Source of the DNA: Setophaga petechia
Lineage: Eukaryota > Chordata > Aves > Passeriformes > Parulidae
Direction of reading: 5' to 3'
DNA length: 64,000 nt
Assembly: GCA_024362935.1 (NCBI GenBank)
Contig: JANCRA010000010.1
Location: 1,188,001 to 1,252,000 of the forward strand
The notes below the pieces were generated by a model. It searched no databases, had not been told where the DNA came from, and saw only the letters and a program-made list of their open reading frames with translations. Shown one piece after another: positions 32,981 through 45,564 of this stretch (the first letter of the stretch is position 1; every line of letters starts with the position of its first letter). A program made the position numbers and the translations under genes.

Positions 32981-35554
32981 TTAATACTTGAAAGGAAGGC
33001 GTCTTAGACAACTTTCTTTTTCTTGTTACAGAACACACTGCAGCCCTCTGTTCAACTTCTAGAACACGATAGGAGATGTTTAGTGAGCAAGAAGGTTTTC
33101 TCCTTGGGAGACATAGTGAAAAAGCTATTTGCTTAGATGTAGGTGACAAGAAACACTTACTGCAGTGCATTCAAAAGCTAACTGCTACACAGCACTGGGA
33201 TTGTGTTAGCAGCCTGCAAAGTGCTAGAAAACAGTACTTTCCCACTCTCTTGCCTTTCCCTTCACATTAATACTTGAAAGGAAGGCGTCTTAGACAACTT
33301 TGTTTTACATTTTGCAAAACACACTGCAGCCCTCTGTGCAACTTCTACAACACGATGGAAGTTGTTTAGTGAGCAGCAACGTTTTCCCCATGCGAAACAA
33401 AGGGAAAAAGCTATTTGGTCAGATGTAGGTATCAAGAAACACTTACTGCCGTGCACTGACAAGCTAATTGCTACACAGCACTGCGATTGTGTTAGCAGCT
33501 TGTAAAGTGCTAGAAAACAGTACTTTCCCACTCTCTTGCCTTTCCCTTCACATTAATACTTGAAAGGAAGGCGTCTTAGACAACTTTCTTTTTCTTGTTA
33601 CAGAACACACTGCAGCCCTATGTTCAACTTCTACAACACGATAGGAGATGTTTAGTGAGCAAGAAGGTTTTCTCCTTGGGAGACATAGTGAAAAAGCTAT
33701 TTGCTTAGATGTAGGTGACAAGAAACACTTACTGCAGTGCATTCAAAAGCTAACTGCTACACAGCACTGGGATTGTGTTAGCAGCCTGCAAAGTGCTAGA
33801 AAACAGTACTTTCCCACTCTCTTGCCTTTCCCTTCACATTAATACTTGAAAGGAAGGCATCTTAGACAACTTTCTTTTTCTTGTGTCAAAAAACTCTGCA
33901 GCCCTCTCTGCCAGATCTACAACACGATGGAAGTTGTTTAGTGAGCAGGAAGGTTTTCTCCTTGCGAGACATAGTGAAAAAGCTATTTGCTTAGATGTAG
34001 GTGACAAGAAACACTTACTGCAGTGCACTGAAAAGCTAACTGCTCCACAGCACTAGTACTGTGTTAGCAGCTTGCAAAGTGCTAAAAAACAGTACTTTCC
34101 CACTCTCTTGCCTTTCCCTTCACATTAATACTTGAAAGGAAGGCGTCTTAGACAACTTTGTTTTACATTTTGCAAAACACACTGCAGCCCTCTGTGCAAC
34201 TTCTAGAACACGATGGAAGTTGTTTAGTGAGCAGCAACGTTTTCCCCTTGCGAGACATTGTGAAAAAGCTATTTGCTCAGATGTAGGTATCAAGAAACAC
34301 TTACTGCCGTGCACTGACAAGCTAATTGCTACACAGCACTGGGATTGTGTTAGCAGCTTGCAAAGTGCTAGAAAACAGTACTTTCCCACTCTCTTGCCTT
34401 TCCCTACACAATTATACTTGAAAGGAAGGCGTCTTAGACAACTTTCTTTTTCTTGTTACAGAACAAACTGCAGCCCTCTGTGCAACTTCTAGAACACGAT
34501 AGGAGATGTTTAGTGAGCAGGAAGGTTTTCTCCTTGGGAGACATAGTGAAAAAGTTATTTGCTTAGATGTAGGTGACAGGAAACACTTACTGCAGTGAAG
34601 TGACAAGTTAATTGGTACACAGCACTGGGATTGTGTTAGCAGCTCTCAAAGTAATAGAAAACAGTACTTTCCCACTCTCTTGCCTTTCCCTTCACATTAA
34701 TACTTGAAAGGAAGGCATCTTAGACAACTTTCTTTTTCTTGTGTCAAAAAACTCTGCAGCCCTCTCTGCAACATCTACTACACGATGGAAGTTGTTTAGT
34801 GAGCAGGAAGGTTTTCTCCTTGCGAGACATAGTGAAAAAGCTATTTGCTTAGATGTAGGTGACAAGAAACACTTACTGCAGTGCATTGAACAGCTAATTG
34901 CTACACAGCACTGGGATTGTGTTAGGAGCTTGCAAAGTGCTAGAAAACAGTACTTTCCCACTCTCTTGCCTTTCCCTTCACATTAATACTTGAAAGGAAG
35001 GCATCTTAGACAACTTTCTTTTATATTTTGCAAAACACACTGCAGCCCTCTGTGCAACTTCTACAACACGATGGAAGTTGTTTAGTGAGCAGCAACGTTT
35101 TCCCCTTGCGAAACAAAGGGAAAAAGCTATTTGCTCAGATGTAGGTATCAAGAAACACTTACTGCCGTGCACTGACAAGCTAATTGCTACACAGCACTGG
35201 GATTGTGTTAGCAGCTTGCAAAGTGCTAGAAAACAGTACTTTCCCACTCTCTTGCCTTTCCCTACACATTAATACTTGAAAGGAAGGCGTCTTAGACAAC
35301 TTTCTTTTTCTTGTTACAGAACACACTGCAGCCCTATGTACAACTTCTACAACACGATGGAAGTTGTTTAGTGAGCAGCAACGTTTTCCCCTTGCGAGAC
35401 AAAGTGAAAAAGCTATTTGCCCAGATGTAGGTATCAAGAAACACTTACTCCAGTGCACTGACAATCTAATTGCTACACAGCACTGCGATTGTGTTAGCAG
35501 CTTGCAAAGTGCTAGAAAACAGTACTTTCCCACTCTCTTGCCTTTCCCTACACA
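32981..35554 (+). repeat. HOR unit U14, alpha 9-mer (recombinant)
   Basis: Order A B C D E F G H I. B and D carry the U9/U12 markers (cttgtaaag; A at 34085), but the unit then continues with E, F and gtgctag-type G, as in U1 and U5, so it joins two unit lineages. Private changes: G at 33418 and A at 35340. I has gcccagatg. Confidence 0.9.
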
Positions 35555-38128
35555 TTAATACTTGAAAGGAAGGCGTCTTAGACAACTTTCTTTTTCTTGT
35601 TACAGAACACACTGCAGCCCTCTGTTCAACTTCTAGAACACGATAGGAGATGTTTAGTGAGCAAGAAGGTTTTCTCCTTGGGAGACATAGTGAAAAAGCT
35701 ATTTGCTTAGATGTAGGTGACAAGAAACACTTACTGCAGTGCATTCAAAAGCTAACTGCTACACAGCACTGGGATTGTGTTAGCAGCCTGCAAAGTGCTA
35801 GAAAACAGTACTTTCCCACTCTCTTGCCTTTCCCTTCACATTAATACTTGAAAGGAAGGCGTCTTAGACAACTTTGTTTTACATTTTGCAAAACACACTG
35901 CAGCCCTCTGTGCAACTTCTACAACACGATGGAAGTTGTTTAGTGAGCAGCAACGTTTTCCCCATGCGAAACAAAGGGAAAAAGCTATTTGCTCAGATGT
36001 AGGTATCAAGAAACACTTACTGCCGTGCACTGACAAGCTAATTGCTACACAGCACTGCGATTGTGTTAGCAGCTTGCAAAGTGCTAGAAAACAGTACTTT
36101 CCCACTCTCTTGCCTTTCCCTTCACATTAATACTTGAAAGGAAGGCGTCTTAGACAACTTTCTTTTTCTTGTTACAGAACACACTGCAGCCCTATGTTCA
36201 ACTTCTACAACACGATAGGAGATGTTTAGTGAGCAAGAAGGTTTTCTCCTTGGGAGACATAGTGAAAAAGCTATTTGCTTAGATGTAGGTGACAAGAAAC
36301 ACTTACTGCAGTGCATTCAAAAGCTAACTGCTACACAGCACTGGGATTGTGTTAGCAGCCTGCAAAGTGCTAGAAAACAGTACTTTCCCACTCTCTTGCC
36401 TTTCCCTTCACATTAATACTTGAAAGGAAGGCATCTTAGACAACTTTCTTTTTCTTGTGTCAAAAAACTCTGCAGCCCTCTCTGCCAGATCTACAACACG
36501 ATGGAAGTTGTTTAGTGAGCAGGAAGGTTTTCTCCTTGCGAGACATAGTGAAAAAGCTATTTGCTTAGATGTAGGTGACAAGAAACACTTACTGCAGTGC
36601 ACTGAAAAGCTAACTGCTCCACAGCACTAGTACTGTGTTAGCAGCTTGCAAAGTGCTAGAAAACAGTACTTTCCCACTCTCTTGCCTTTCCCTTCACATT
36701 AATACTTGAAAGGAAGGCGTCTTAGACAACTTTGTTTTACATTTTGCAAAACACACTGCAGCCCTCTGTGCAACTTCTAGAACACGATGGAAGTTGTTTA
36801 GTGAGCAGCAACGTTTTCCCCTTGCGAGACATTGTGAAAAAGCTATTTGCTCAGATGTAGGTATCAAGAAACACTTACTGCCGTGCACTGACAAGCTAAT
36901 TGCTACACAGCACTGGGATTGTGTTAGCAGCTTGCAAAGTGCTAGAAAACAGTACTTTCCCACTCTCTTGCCTTTCCCTACACAATTATACTTGAAAGGA
37001 AGGCGTCTTAGACAACTTTCTTTTTCTTGTTACAGAACAAACTGCAGCCCTCTGTGCAACTTCTAGAACACGATAGGAGATGTTTAGTGAGCAAGAAGGT
37101 TTTCTCCTTGGGAGACATAGTGAAAAAGCTATTTGCTTAGATGTAGGTGACAAGAAACACTTACTGCAGTGAAGTGACAAGTTAATTGGTACACAGCACT
37201 GGGATTGTGTTAGCAGCTCTCAAAGTGCTAGAAAACAGTACTTTCCCACTCTCTTGCCTTTCCCTTCACATTAATACTTGAAAGGAAGGCGTCTTAGACA
37301 ACTTTGTTTTACATTTTGCAAAACACACTGCAGCCCTCTGTGCAACTTCTACAACACGATGGAAGTTGTTTAGTGAGCAGCAACGTTTTCCCCTTGCGAA
37401 ACAAAGGGAAAAAGCTATTTGCTCAGATGTAGGTATCAAGAAACACTTACTGCCGTGCACTGACAAGCTAATTGCTACACAGCACTGCGATTGTGTTAGC
37501 AGCTTGCAAAGTGCTAGAAAACAGTACTTTCCCACTCTCTTGCCTTTCCCTTCACATTAATACTTGAAAGGAAGGCGTCTTAGACAACTTTCTTTTTCTT
37601 GTGTCAAAAAACTCTGCAGCCCTCTCTGCAACATCTACAACACGATGGAAGTTGTTTAGTGAGCAGGAAGGTTTTCTCCTTGCGAGACATAGTGAAAAAG
37701 CTATTTGCTTAGATGGAGGTGACAAGAGACACTTACTGCAGTGCACTGAACAGCTAACTGCTCCACAGCACTAGTACTGTGTTAGCAGCTTGCAAAGTGC
37801 TAGAAAACAGTACTTTCCCACTCTCTTGCCTTTCCCTTCACATTAATACTTGAAAGGAAGGCGTCTTAGACAACTTTCTTTTTCTTGTTACAGAACACAC
37901 TGCAGCCCTATGTTCAACTTCTACAACACGATGGAAGTTGTTTAGTGAGCAGCAACGTTTTCCCCTTGCGAGACAAAGTGAAAAAGCTATTTGCTCAGAT
38001 GTAGGTATCAAGAAACACTTACTCCAGTGCACTGACAATCTAATTGCTACACAGCACTGCGATTGTGTTAGCAGCTTGCAAAGTGCTAGAAAACAGTACT
38101 TTCCCACTCTCTTGCCTTTCCCTACACA
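35555..38128 (+). repeat. HOR unit U15, alpha/beta hybrid 9-mer
   Basis: Order A B C D E F/J B L I. The first five monomers are alpha. The sixth (36985-37270) begins as F and finishes as a J-type monomer, and the last three are the beta B, L, I. The switch lies between the last F marker (G at 37056) and the first J marker (A at 37094). Confidence 0.9.
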
Positions 38129-40702
38129 TTAATACTTGAAAGGAAGGCGTCTTAGACAACTTTCTTTTTCTTGTTACAGAACACACTGCAGCCCTCTGTT
38201 CAACTTCTAGAACACGATAGGAGATGTTTAGTGAGCAAGAAGGTTTTCTCCTTGGGAGACATAGTGAAAAAGCTATTTGCTTAGATGTAGGTGACAAGAA
38301 ACACTTACTGCAGTGCATTCAAAAGCTAACTGCTACACAGCACTGGGATTGTGTTAGCAGCCTGCAAAGTGCTAGAAAACAGTACTTTCCCACTCTCTTG
38401 CCTTTCCCTTCACATTAATACTTGAAAGGAAGGCGTCTTAGACAACTTTGTTTTACATTTTGCAAAACACACTGCAGCCCTCTGTGCAACTTCTACAACA
38501 CGATGGAAGTTGTTTAGTGAGCAGCAACGTTTTCCCCATGCGAAACAAAGGGAAAAAGCTATTTGCTCAGATGTAGGTATCAAGAAACACTTACTGCCGT
38601 GCACTGACAAGCTAATTGCTACACAGCACTGCGATTGTGTTAGCAGCTTGCAAAGTGCTAGAAAACAGTACTTTCCCACTCTCTTGCCTTTCCCTTCACA
38701 TTAATACTTGAAAGGAAGGCGTCTTAGACAACTTTCTTTTTCTTGTTACAGAACACACTGCAGCCCTATGTTCAACTTCTACAACACGATAGGAGATGTT
38801 TAGTGAGCAGGAAGGTTTTCTCCTTGGGAGACATAGTGAAAAAGCTATTTGCTTAGATGTAGGTGACAAGAAACACTTACTGCAGTGCATTCAAAAGCTA
38901 ACTGCTACACAGCACTGGGATTGTGTTAGCAGCCTGCAAAGTGCTAGAAAACAGTACTTTCCCACTCTCTTGCCTTTCCCTTCACATTAATACTTGAAAG
39001 GAAGGCATCTTAGACAACTTTCTTTTTCTTGTGTCAAAAAACTCTGCAGCCCTCTCTGCCAGATCTACAACACGATGGAAGTTGTTTAGTGAGCAGGAAG
39101 GTTTTCTCCTTGCGAGACATAGTGAAAAAGCTATTTGCTTAGATGTAGGTGACAAGAAACACTTACTGCAGTGCACTGAAAAGCTAACTGCTCCACAGCA
39201 CTAGTACTGTGTTAGCAGCTTGCAAAGTGCTAGAAAACAGTACTTTCCCACTCTCTTGCCTTTCCCTTCACATTAATACTTGAAAGGAAGGCGTCTTAGA
39301 CAACTTTGTTTTACATTTTGCAAAACACACTGCAGCCCTCTGTGCAACTTCTAGAACACGATGGAAGTTGTTTAGTGAGCAGCAACGTTTTCCCCTTGCG
39401 AGACATTGTGAAAAAGCTATTTGCTCAGATGTAGGTATCAAGAAACACTTACTGCCGTGCACTGACAAGCTAATTGCTACACAGCACTGGGATTGTGTTA
39501 GCAGCTTGCAAAGTGCTAGAAAACAGTACTTTCCCACTCTCTTGCCTTTCCCTACACAATTATACTTGAAAGGAAGGCGTCTTAGACAACTTTCTTTTTC
39601 TTGTTACAGAACAAACTGCAGCCCTCTGTGCAACTTCTAGAACACGATAGGAGATGTTTAGTGAGCGGGAAGGTTTTCTCCTTGGGAGACATAGTGAAAA
39701 AGTTATTTGCTTAGATGTAGGTGACAGGAAACACTTACTGCAGTGAAGTGACAAGTTAATTGGTACACAGCACTGGGATTGTGTTAGCAGCTCTCAAAGT
39801 GATAGAAAACAGTACTTTCCCACTCTCTTGCCTTTCCCTTCACATTAATACTTGAAAGGAAGGCATCTTAGACAACTTTCTTTTTCTTGTGTCAAAAAAC
39901 TCTGCAGCCCTCTCTGCAACATCTACTACACGATGGAAGTTGTTTAGTGAGCAGGAAGGTTTTCTCCTTGCGAGACATAGTGAAAAAGCTATTTGCTTAG
40001 ATGTAGGTGACAAGAAACACTTACTGCAGTGCATTGAACAGCTAATTGCTACACAGCACTGGGATTGTGTTAGGAGCTTGCAAAGTGCTAGAAAACAGTA
40101 CTTTCCCACTCTCTTGCCTTTCCCTTCACATTAATACTTGAAAGGAAGGCATCTTAGACAACTTTCTTTTATATTTTGCAAAACACACTGCAGCCCTCTG
40201 TGCAACTTCTACAACACGATGGAAGTTGTTTAGTGAGCAGCAACGTTTTCCCCTTGCGAAACAAAGGGAAAAAGCTATTTGCTCAGATGTAGGTATCAAG
40301 AAACACTTACTGCCGTGCACTGACAAGCTAATTGCTACACAGCACTGGGATTGTGTTAGCAGCTTGCAAAGTGCTAGAAAACAGTACTTTCCCACTCTCT
40401 TGCCTTTCCCTACACATTAATACTTGAAAGGAAGGCGTCTTAGACAACTTTCTTTTTCTTGTTACAGAACACACTGCAGCCCTATGTTCAACTTCTACAA
40501 CACGATGGAAGTTGTTTAGTGAGCAGCAACGTTTTCCCCTTGCGAGACAAAGTGAAAAAGCTATTTGCTCAGATGTAGGTATCAAGAAACACTTACTCCA
40601 GTGCACTGACAATCTAATTGCTACACAGCACTGCGATTGTGTTAGCAGCTTGCAAAGTGCTAGAAAACAGTACTTTCCCACTCTCTTGCCTTTCCCTACA
40701 CA
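38129..40702 (+). repeat. HOR unit U16, alpha 9-mer
   Basis: Order A B C D E F G H I. C has gcaggaagg. F carries gcgggaagg and a gtgatag ending, a combination shared only with U20. Confidence 0.92.
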
Positions 40703-42990
40703 TTAATACTTGAAAGGAAGGCGTCTTAGACAACTTTCTTTTTCTTGTTACAGAACACACTGCAGCCCTCTGTTCAACTTCTAGAACACGATAGGAGATG
40801 TTTAGTGAGCAAGAAGGTTTTCTCCTTGGGAGACATAGTGAAAAAGCTATTTGCTTAGATGTAGGTGACAAGAAACACTTACTGCAGTGCATTCAAAAGC
40901 TAACTGCTACACAGCACTGGGATTGTGTTAGCAGCCTGCAAAGTGCTAGAAAACAGTACTTTCCCACTCTCTTGCCTTTCCCTTCACATTAATACTTGAA
41001 AGGAAGGCGTCTTAGACAACTTTGTTTTACATTTTGCAAAACACACTGCAGCCCTCTGTGCAACTTCTACAACACGATGGAAGTTGTTTAGTGAGCAGCA
41101 ACGTTTTCCCCTTGTGAAACAAAGGGAAAAAGCTATTTGCTCAGATGTAGGTATCAAGAAACACTTACTGCCGTGCACTGACAAGCTAATTGCTACACAG
41201 CACTGCGATTGTGTTAGCAGCTTGCAAAGTGTTAGAAAACAGTACTTACCCACTCTCTTGCCTTTCCCTTCACATTAATACTTGAAAGGAAGGCGTCTTA
41301 GACAACTTTCTTTTTCTTGTTACAGAACACACTGCAGCCCTATGTTCAACTTCTACAACACGATAGGAGATGTTTAGTGAGCAAGAAGGTTTTCTCCTTG
41401 GGAGACATAGTGAAAAAGCTATTTGCTTAGATGTAGGTGACAAGAAACACTTACTGCAGTGCATTCAAAAGCTAACTGCTACACAGCACTGGGATTGTGT
41501 TAGCAGCCTGCAAAGTGCTAGAAAACAGTACTTTCCCACTCTCTTGCCTTTCCCTTCACATTAATACTTGAAAGGAAGGCATCTTAGACAACTTTCTTTT
41601 TCTTGTGTCAAAAAACTCTGCAGCCCTCTCTGCAACATCTACTACACGATGGAAGTTGTTTAGTGAGCAGGAAGGTTTTCTCCTTGCGAGACATAGTGAA
41701 AAAGCTATTTGCTTAGATGTAGGTGACAAGAAACACTTACTGCAGTGCACTGAAAAGCCAACTGCTCCACAGCACTAGTACTGTGTTAGCAGCTTGCAAA
41801 GTGCTAGAAAACAGTACTTTCCCACTCTCTTGCCTTTCCCTTCACATTAATACTTGAAAGGAAGGCGTCTTAGACAACTTTGTTTTACATTTTGCAAAAC
41901 ACACTGCAGCCCTCTGTGCAACTTCTACAACACGATGGAAGTTGTTTAGTGAGCAGCAACGTTTTCCCCTTGCGAAACAAAGGGAAAAAGCTATTTGCTC
42001 AGATGTAGGTATCAAGAAACACTTACTGCCGTGCACTGACAAGCTAATTGCTACACAGCACTGCGATTGTGTTAGCAGCTTGCAAAGTGCTAGAAAACAG
42101 TACTTTCCCACTCTCTTGCCTTTCCCTTCACATTAATACTTGAAAGGAAGGCGTCTTAGACAACTTTCTTTTTCTTGTTACAGAACACACTGCAGCCCTC
42201 TGTGCAACTTCTAGAACACGATAGGAGATGTTTAGTGAGCAGGAAGGTTTTCTCCTTGGGAGACATAGTGAAAAAGTTATTTGCTTAGATGTAGGTGACA
42301 GGAAACACTTACTGCAGTGAAGTGACAAGTTAATTGGTACACAGCACTGGGATTGTGTTAGCAGCTCTCAAAGTGATAGAAAACAGTACTTTCCCACTCT
42401 CTTGCCTTTCCCTTCACATTAATACTTGAAAGGAAGGCGTCTTAGACAACTTTCTTTTTCTTGTGTCAAAAAACTCTGCAGCCCTCTCTGCAACATCTAC
42501 AACACGATGGAAGTTGTTTAGTGAGCAGGAAGGTTTTCTCCTTGCGAGACATAGTGAAAAAGCTATTTGCTTAGATGGAGGTGACAAGAGACACTTACTG
42601 CAGTGCACTGAACAGCTAACTGCTCCACAGCACTAGTACTGTGTTAGCAGCTTGCAAAGTGCTAGAAAACAGTACTTTCCCACTCTCTTGCCTTTCCCTT
42701 CACATTAATACTTGAAAGGAAGGCGTCTTAGACAACTTTCTTTTTCTTGTTACAGAACACACTGCAGCCCTATGTTCAACTTCTACAACACGATGGAAGT
42801 TGTTTAGTGAGCAGCAACGTTTTCCCCTTGCGAGACAAAGTGAAAAAGCTATTTGCTCAGATGTAGGTATCAAGAAACACTTACTCCAGTGCACTGACAA
42901 TCTAATTGCTACACAGCACTGCGATTGTGTTAGCAGCTTGCAAAGTGCTAGAAAACAGTACTTTCCCACTCTCTTGCCTTTCCCTACACA
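40703..42990 (+). repeat. HOR unit U17, beta 8-mer with K'
   Basis: Order A B' C D' B K' L I. This is the last complete beta unit before the end of the left domain. Confidence 0.92.
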
Positions 42991-45564
42991 TTAATACTTG
43001 AAAGGAAGGCGTCTTAGACAACTTTCTTTTTCTTGTTACAGAACACACTGCAGCCCTCTGTTCAACTTCTAGAACACGATAGGAGATGTTTAGTGAGCAA
43101 GAAGGTTTTCTCCTTGGGAGACATAGTGAAAAAGCTATTTGCTTAGATGTAGGTGACAAGAAACACTTACTGCAGTGCATTCAAAAGCTAACTGCTACAC
43201 AGCACTGGGATTGTGTTAGCAGCCTGCAAAGTGCTAGAAAACAGTACTTTCCCACTCTCTTGCCTTTCCCTTCACATTAATACTTGAAAGGAAGGCGTCT
43301 TAGACAACTTTGTTTTACATTTTGCAAAACACACTGCAGCCCTCTGTGCAACTTCTACAACACGATGGAAGTTGTTTAGTGAGCAGCAACGTTTTCCCCA
43401 TGCGAAACAAAGGGAAAAAGCTATTTGCTCAGATGTAGGTATCAAGAAACACTTACTGCCGTGCACTGACAAGCTAATTGCTACACAGCACTGCGATTGT
43501 GTTAGCAGCTTGTAAAGTGCTAGAAAACAGTACTTTCCCACTCTCTTGCCTTTCCCTTCACATTAATACTTGAAAGGAAGGCGTCTTAGACAACTTTCTT
43601 TTTCTTGTTACAGAACACACTGCAGCCCTATGTTCAACTTCTAGAACACGATAGGAGATGTTTAGTGAGCAAGAAGGTTTTCTCCTTGGGAGACATAGTG
43701 AAAAAGCTATTTGCTTAGATGTAGGTGACAAGAAACACTTACTGCAGTGCATTCAAAAGCTAACTGCTACACAGCACTGGGATTGTGTTAGCAGCCTGCA
43801 AAGTGCTAGAAAACAGTACTTTCCCACTCTCTTGCCTTTCCCTTCACATTAATACTTGAAAGGAAGGCATCTTAGACAACTTTCTTTTTCTTGTGTCAAA
43901 AAACTCTGCAGCCCTCTCTGCCAGATCTACAACACGATGGAAGTTGTTTAGTGAGCAGGAAGGTTTTCTCCTTGCGAGACATAGTGAAAAAGCTATTTGC
44001 TTAGATGTAGGTGACAAGAAACACTTACTGCAGTGCACTGAAAAGCTAACTGCTCCACAGCACTAGTACTGTGTTAGCAGCTTGCAAAGTGCTAGAAAAC
44101 AGTACTTTCCCACTCTCTTGCCTTTCCCTTCACATTAATACTTGAAAGGAAGGCGTCTTAGACAACTTTGTTTTACATTTTGCAAAACACACTGCAGCCC
44201 TCTGTGCAACTTCTAGAACACGATGGAAGTTGTTTAGTGAGCAGCAACGTTTTCCCCTTGCGAGACATTGTGAAAAAGCTATTTGCTCAGATGTAGGTAT
44301 CAAGAAACACTTACTGCCGTGCACTGACAAGCTAATTGCTACACAGCACTGGGATTGTGTTAGCAGCTTGCAAAGTGCTAGAAAACAGTACTTTCCCACT
44401 CTCTTGCCTTTCCCTACACAATTATACTTGAAAGGAAGGCGTCTTAGACAACTTTCTTTTTCTTGTTACAGAACAAACTGCAGCCCTCTGTGCAACTTCT
44501 AGAACACGATAGGAGATGTTTAGTGAGCAGGAAGGTTTTCTCCTTGGGAGACATAGTGAAAAAGTTATTTGCTTAGATGTAGGTGACAGGAAACACTTAC
44601 TGCAGTGAAGTGACAAGTTAATTGGTACACAGCACTGGGATTGTGTTAGCAGCTCTCAAAGTAATAGAAAACAGTACTTTCCCACTCTCTTGCCTTTCCC
44701 TTCACATTAATACTTGAAAGGAAGGCATCTTAGACAACTTTCTTTTTCTTGTGTCAAAAAACTCTGCAGCCCTCTCTGCAACATCTACTACACGATGGAA
44801 GTTGTTTAGTGAGCAGGAAGGTTTTCTCCTTGCGAGACATAGTGAAAAAGCTATTTGCTTAGATGTAGGTGACAAGAAACACTTACTGCAGTGCATTGAA
44901 CAGCTAATTGCTACACAGCACTGGGATTGTGTTAGGAGCTTGCAAAGTGCTAGAAAACAGTACTTTCCCACTCTCTTGCCTTTCCCTTCACATTAATACT
45001 TGAAAGGAAGGCATCTTAGACAACTTTCTTTTATATTTTGCAAAACACACTGCAGCCCTCTGTGCAACTTCTACAACACGATGGAAGTTGTTTAGTGAGC
45101 AGCAACGTTTTCCCCTTGCGAAACAAAGGGAAAAAGCTATTTGCTCAGATGTAGGTATCAAGAAACACTTACTGCCGTGCACTGACAAGCTAATTGCTAC
45201 ACAGCACTGGGATTGTGTTAGCAGCTTGCAAAGTGCTAGAAAACAGTACTTTCCCACTCTCTTGCCTTTCCCTACACATTAATACTTGAAAGGAAGGCGT
45301 CTTAGACAACTTTCTTTTTCTTGTTACAGAACACACTGCAGCCCTATGTTCAACTTCTACAACACGATGGAAGTTGTTTAGTGAGCAGCAACGTTTTCCC
45401 CTTGCGAGACAAAGTGAAAAAGCTATTTGCCCAGATGTAGGTATCAAGAAACACTTACTCCAGTGCACTGACAATCTAATTGCTACACAGCACTGCGATT
45501 GTGTTAGCAGCTTGCAAAGTGCTAGAAAACAGTACTTTCCCACTCTCTTGCCTTTCCCTACACA
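42991..45564 (+). repeat. HOR unit U18, alpha 9-mer
   Basis: Order A B C D E F G H I. B has cttgtaaag (about 43512), C has ttctagaac instead of ttctacaac, and I has gcccagatg as in U14 and U19. Confidence 0.92.
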
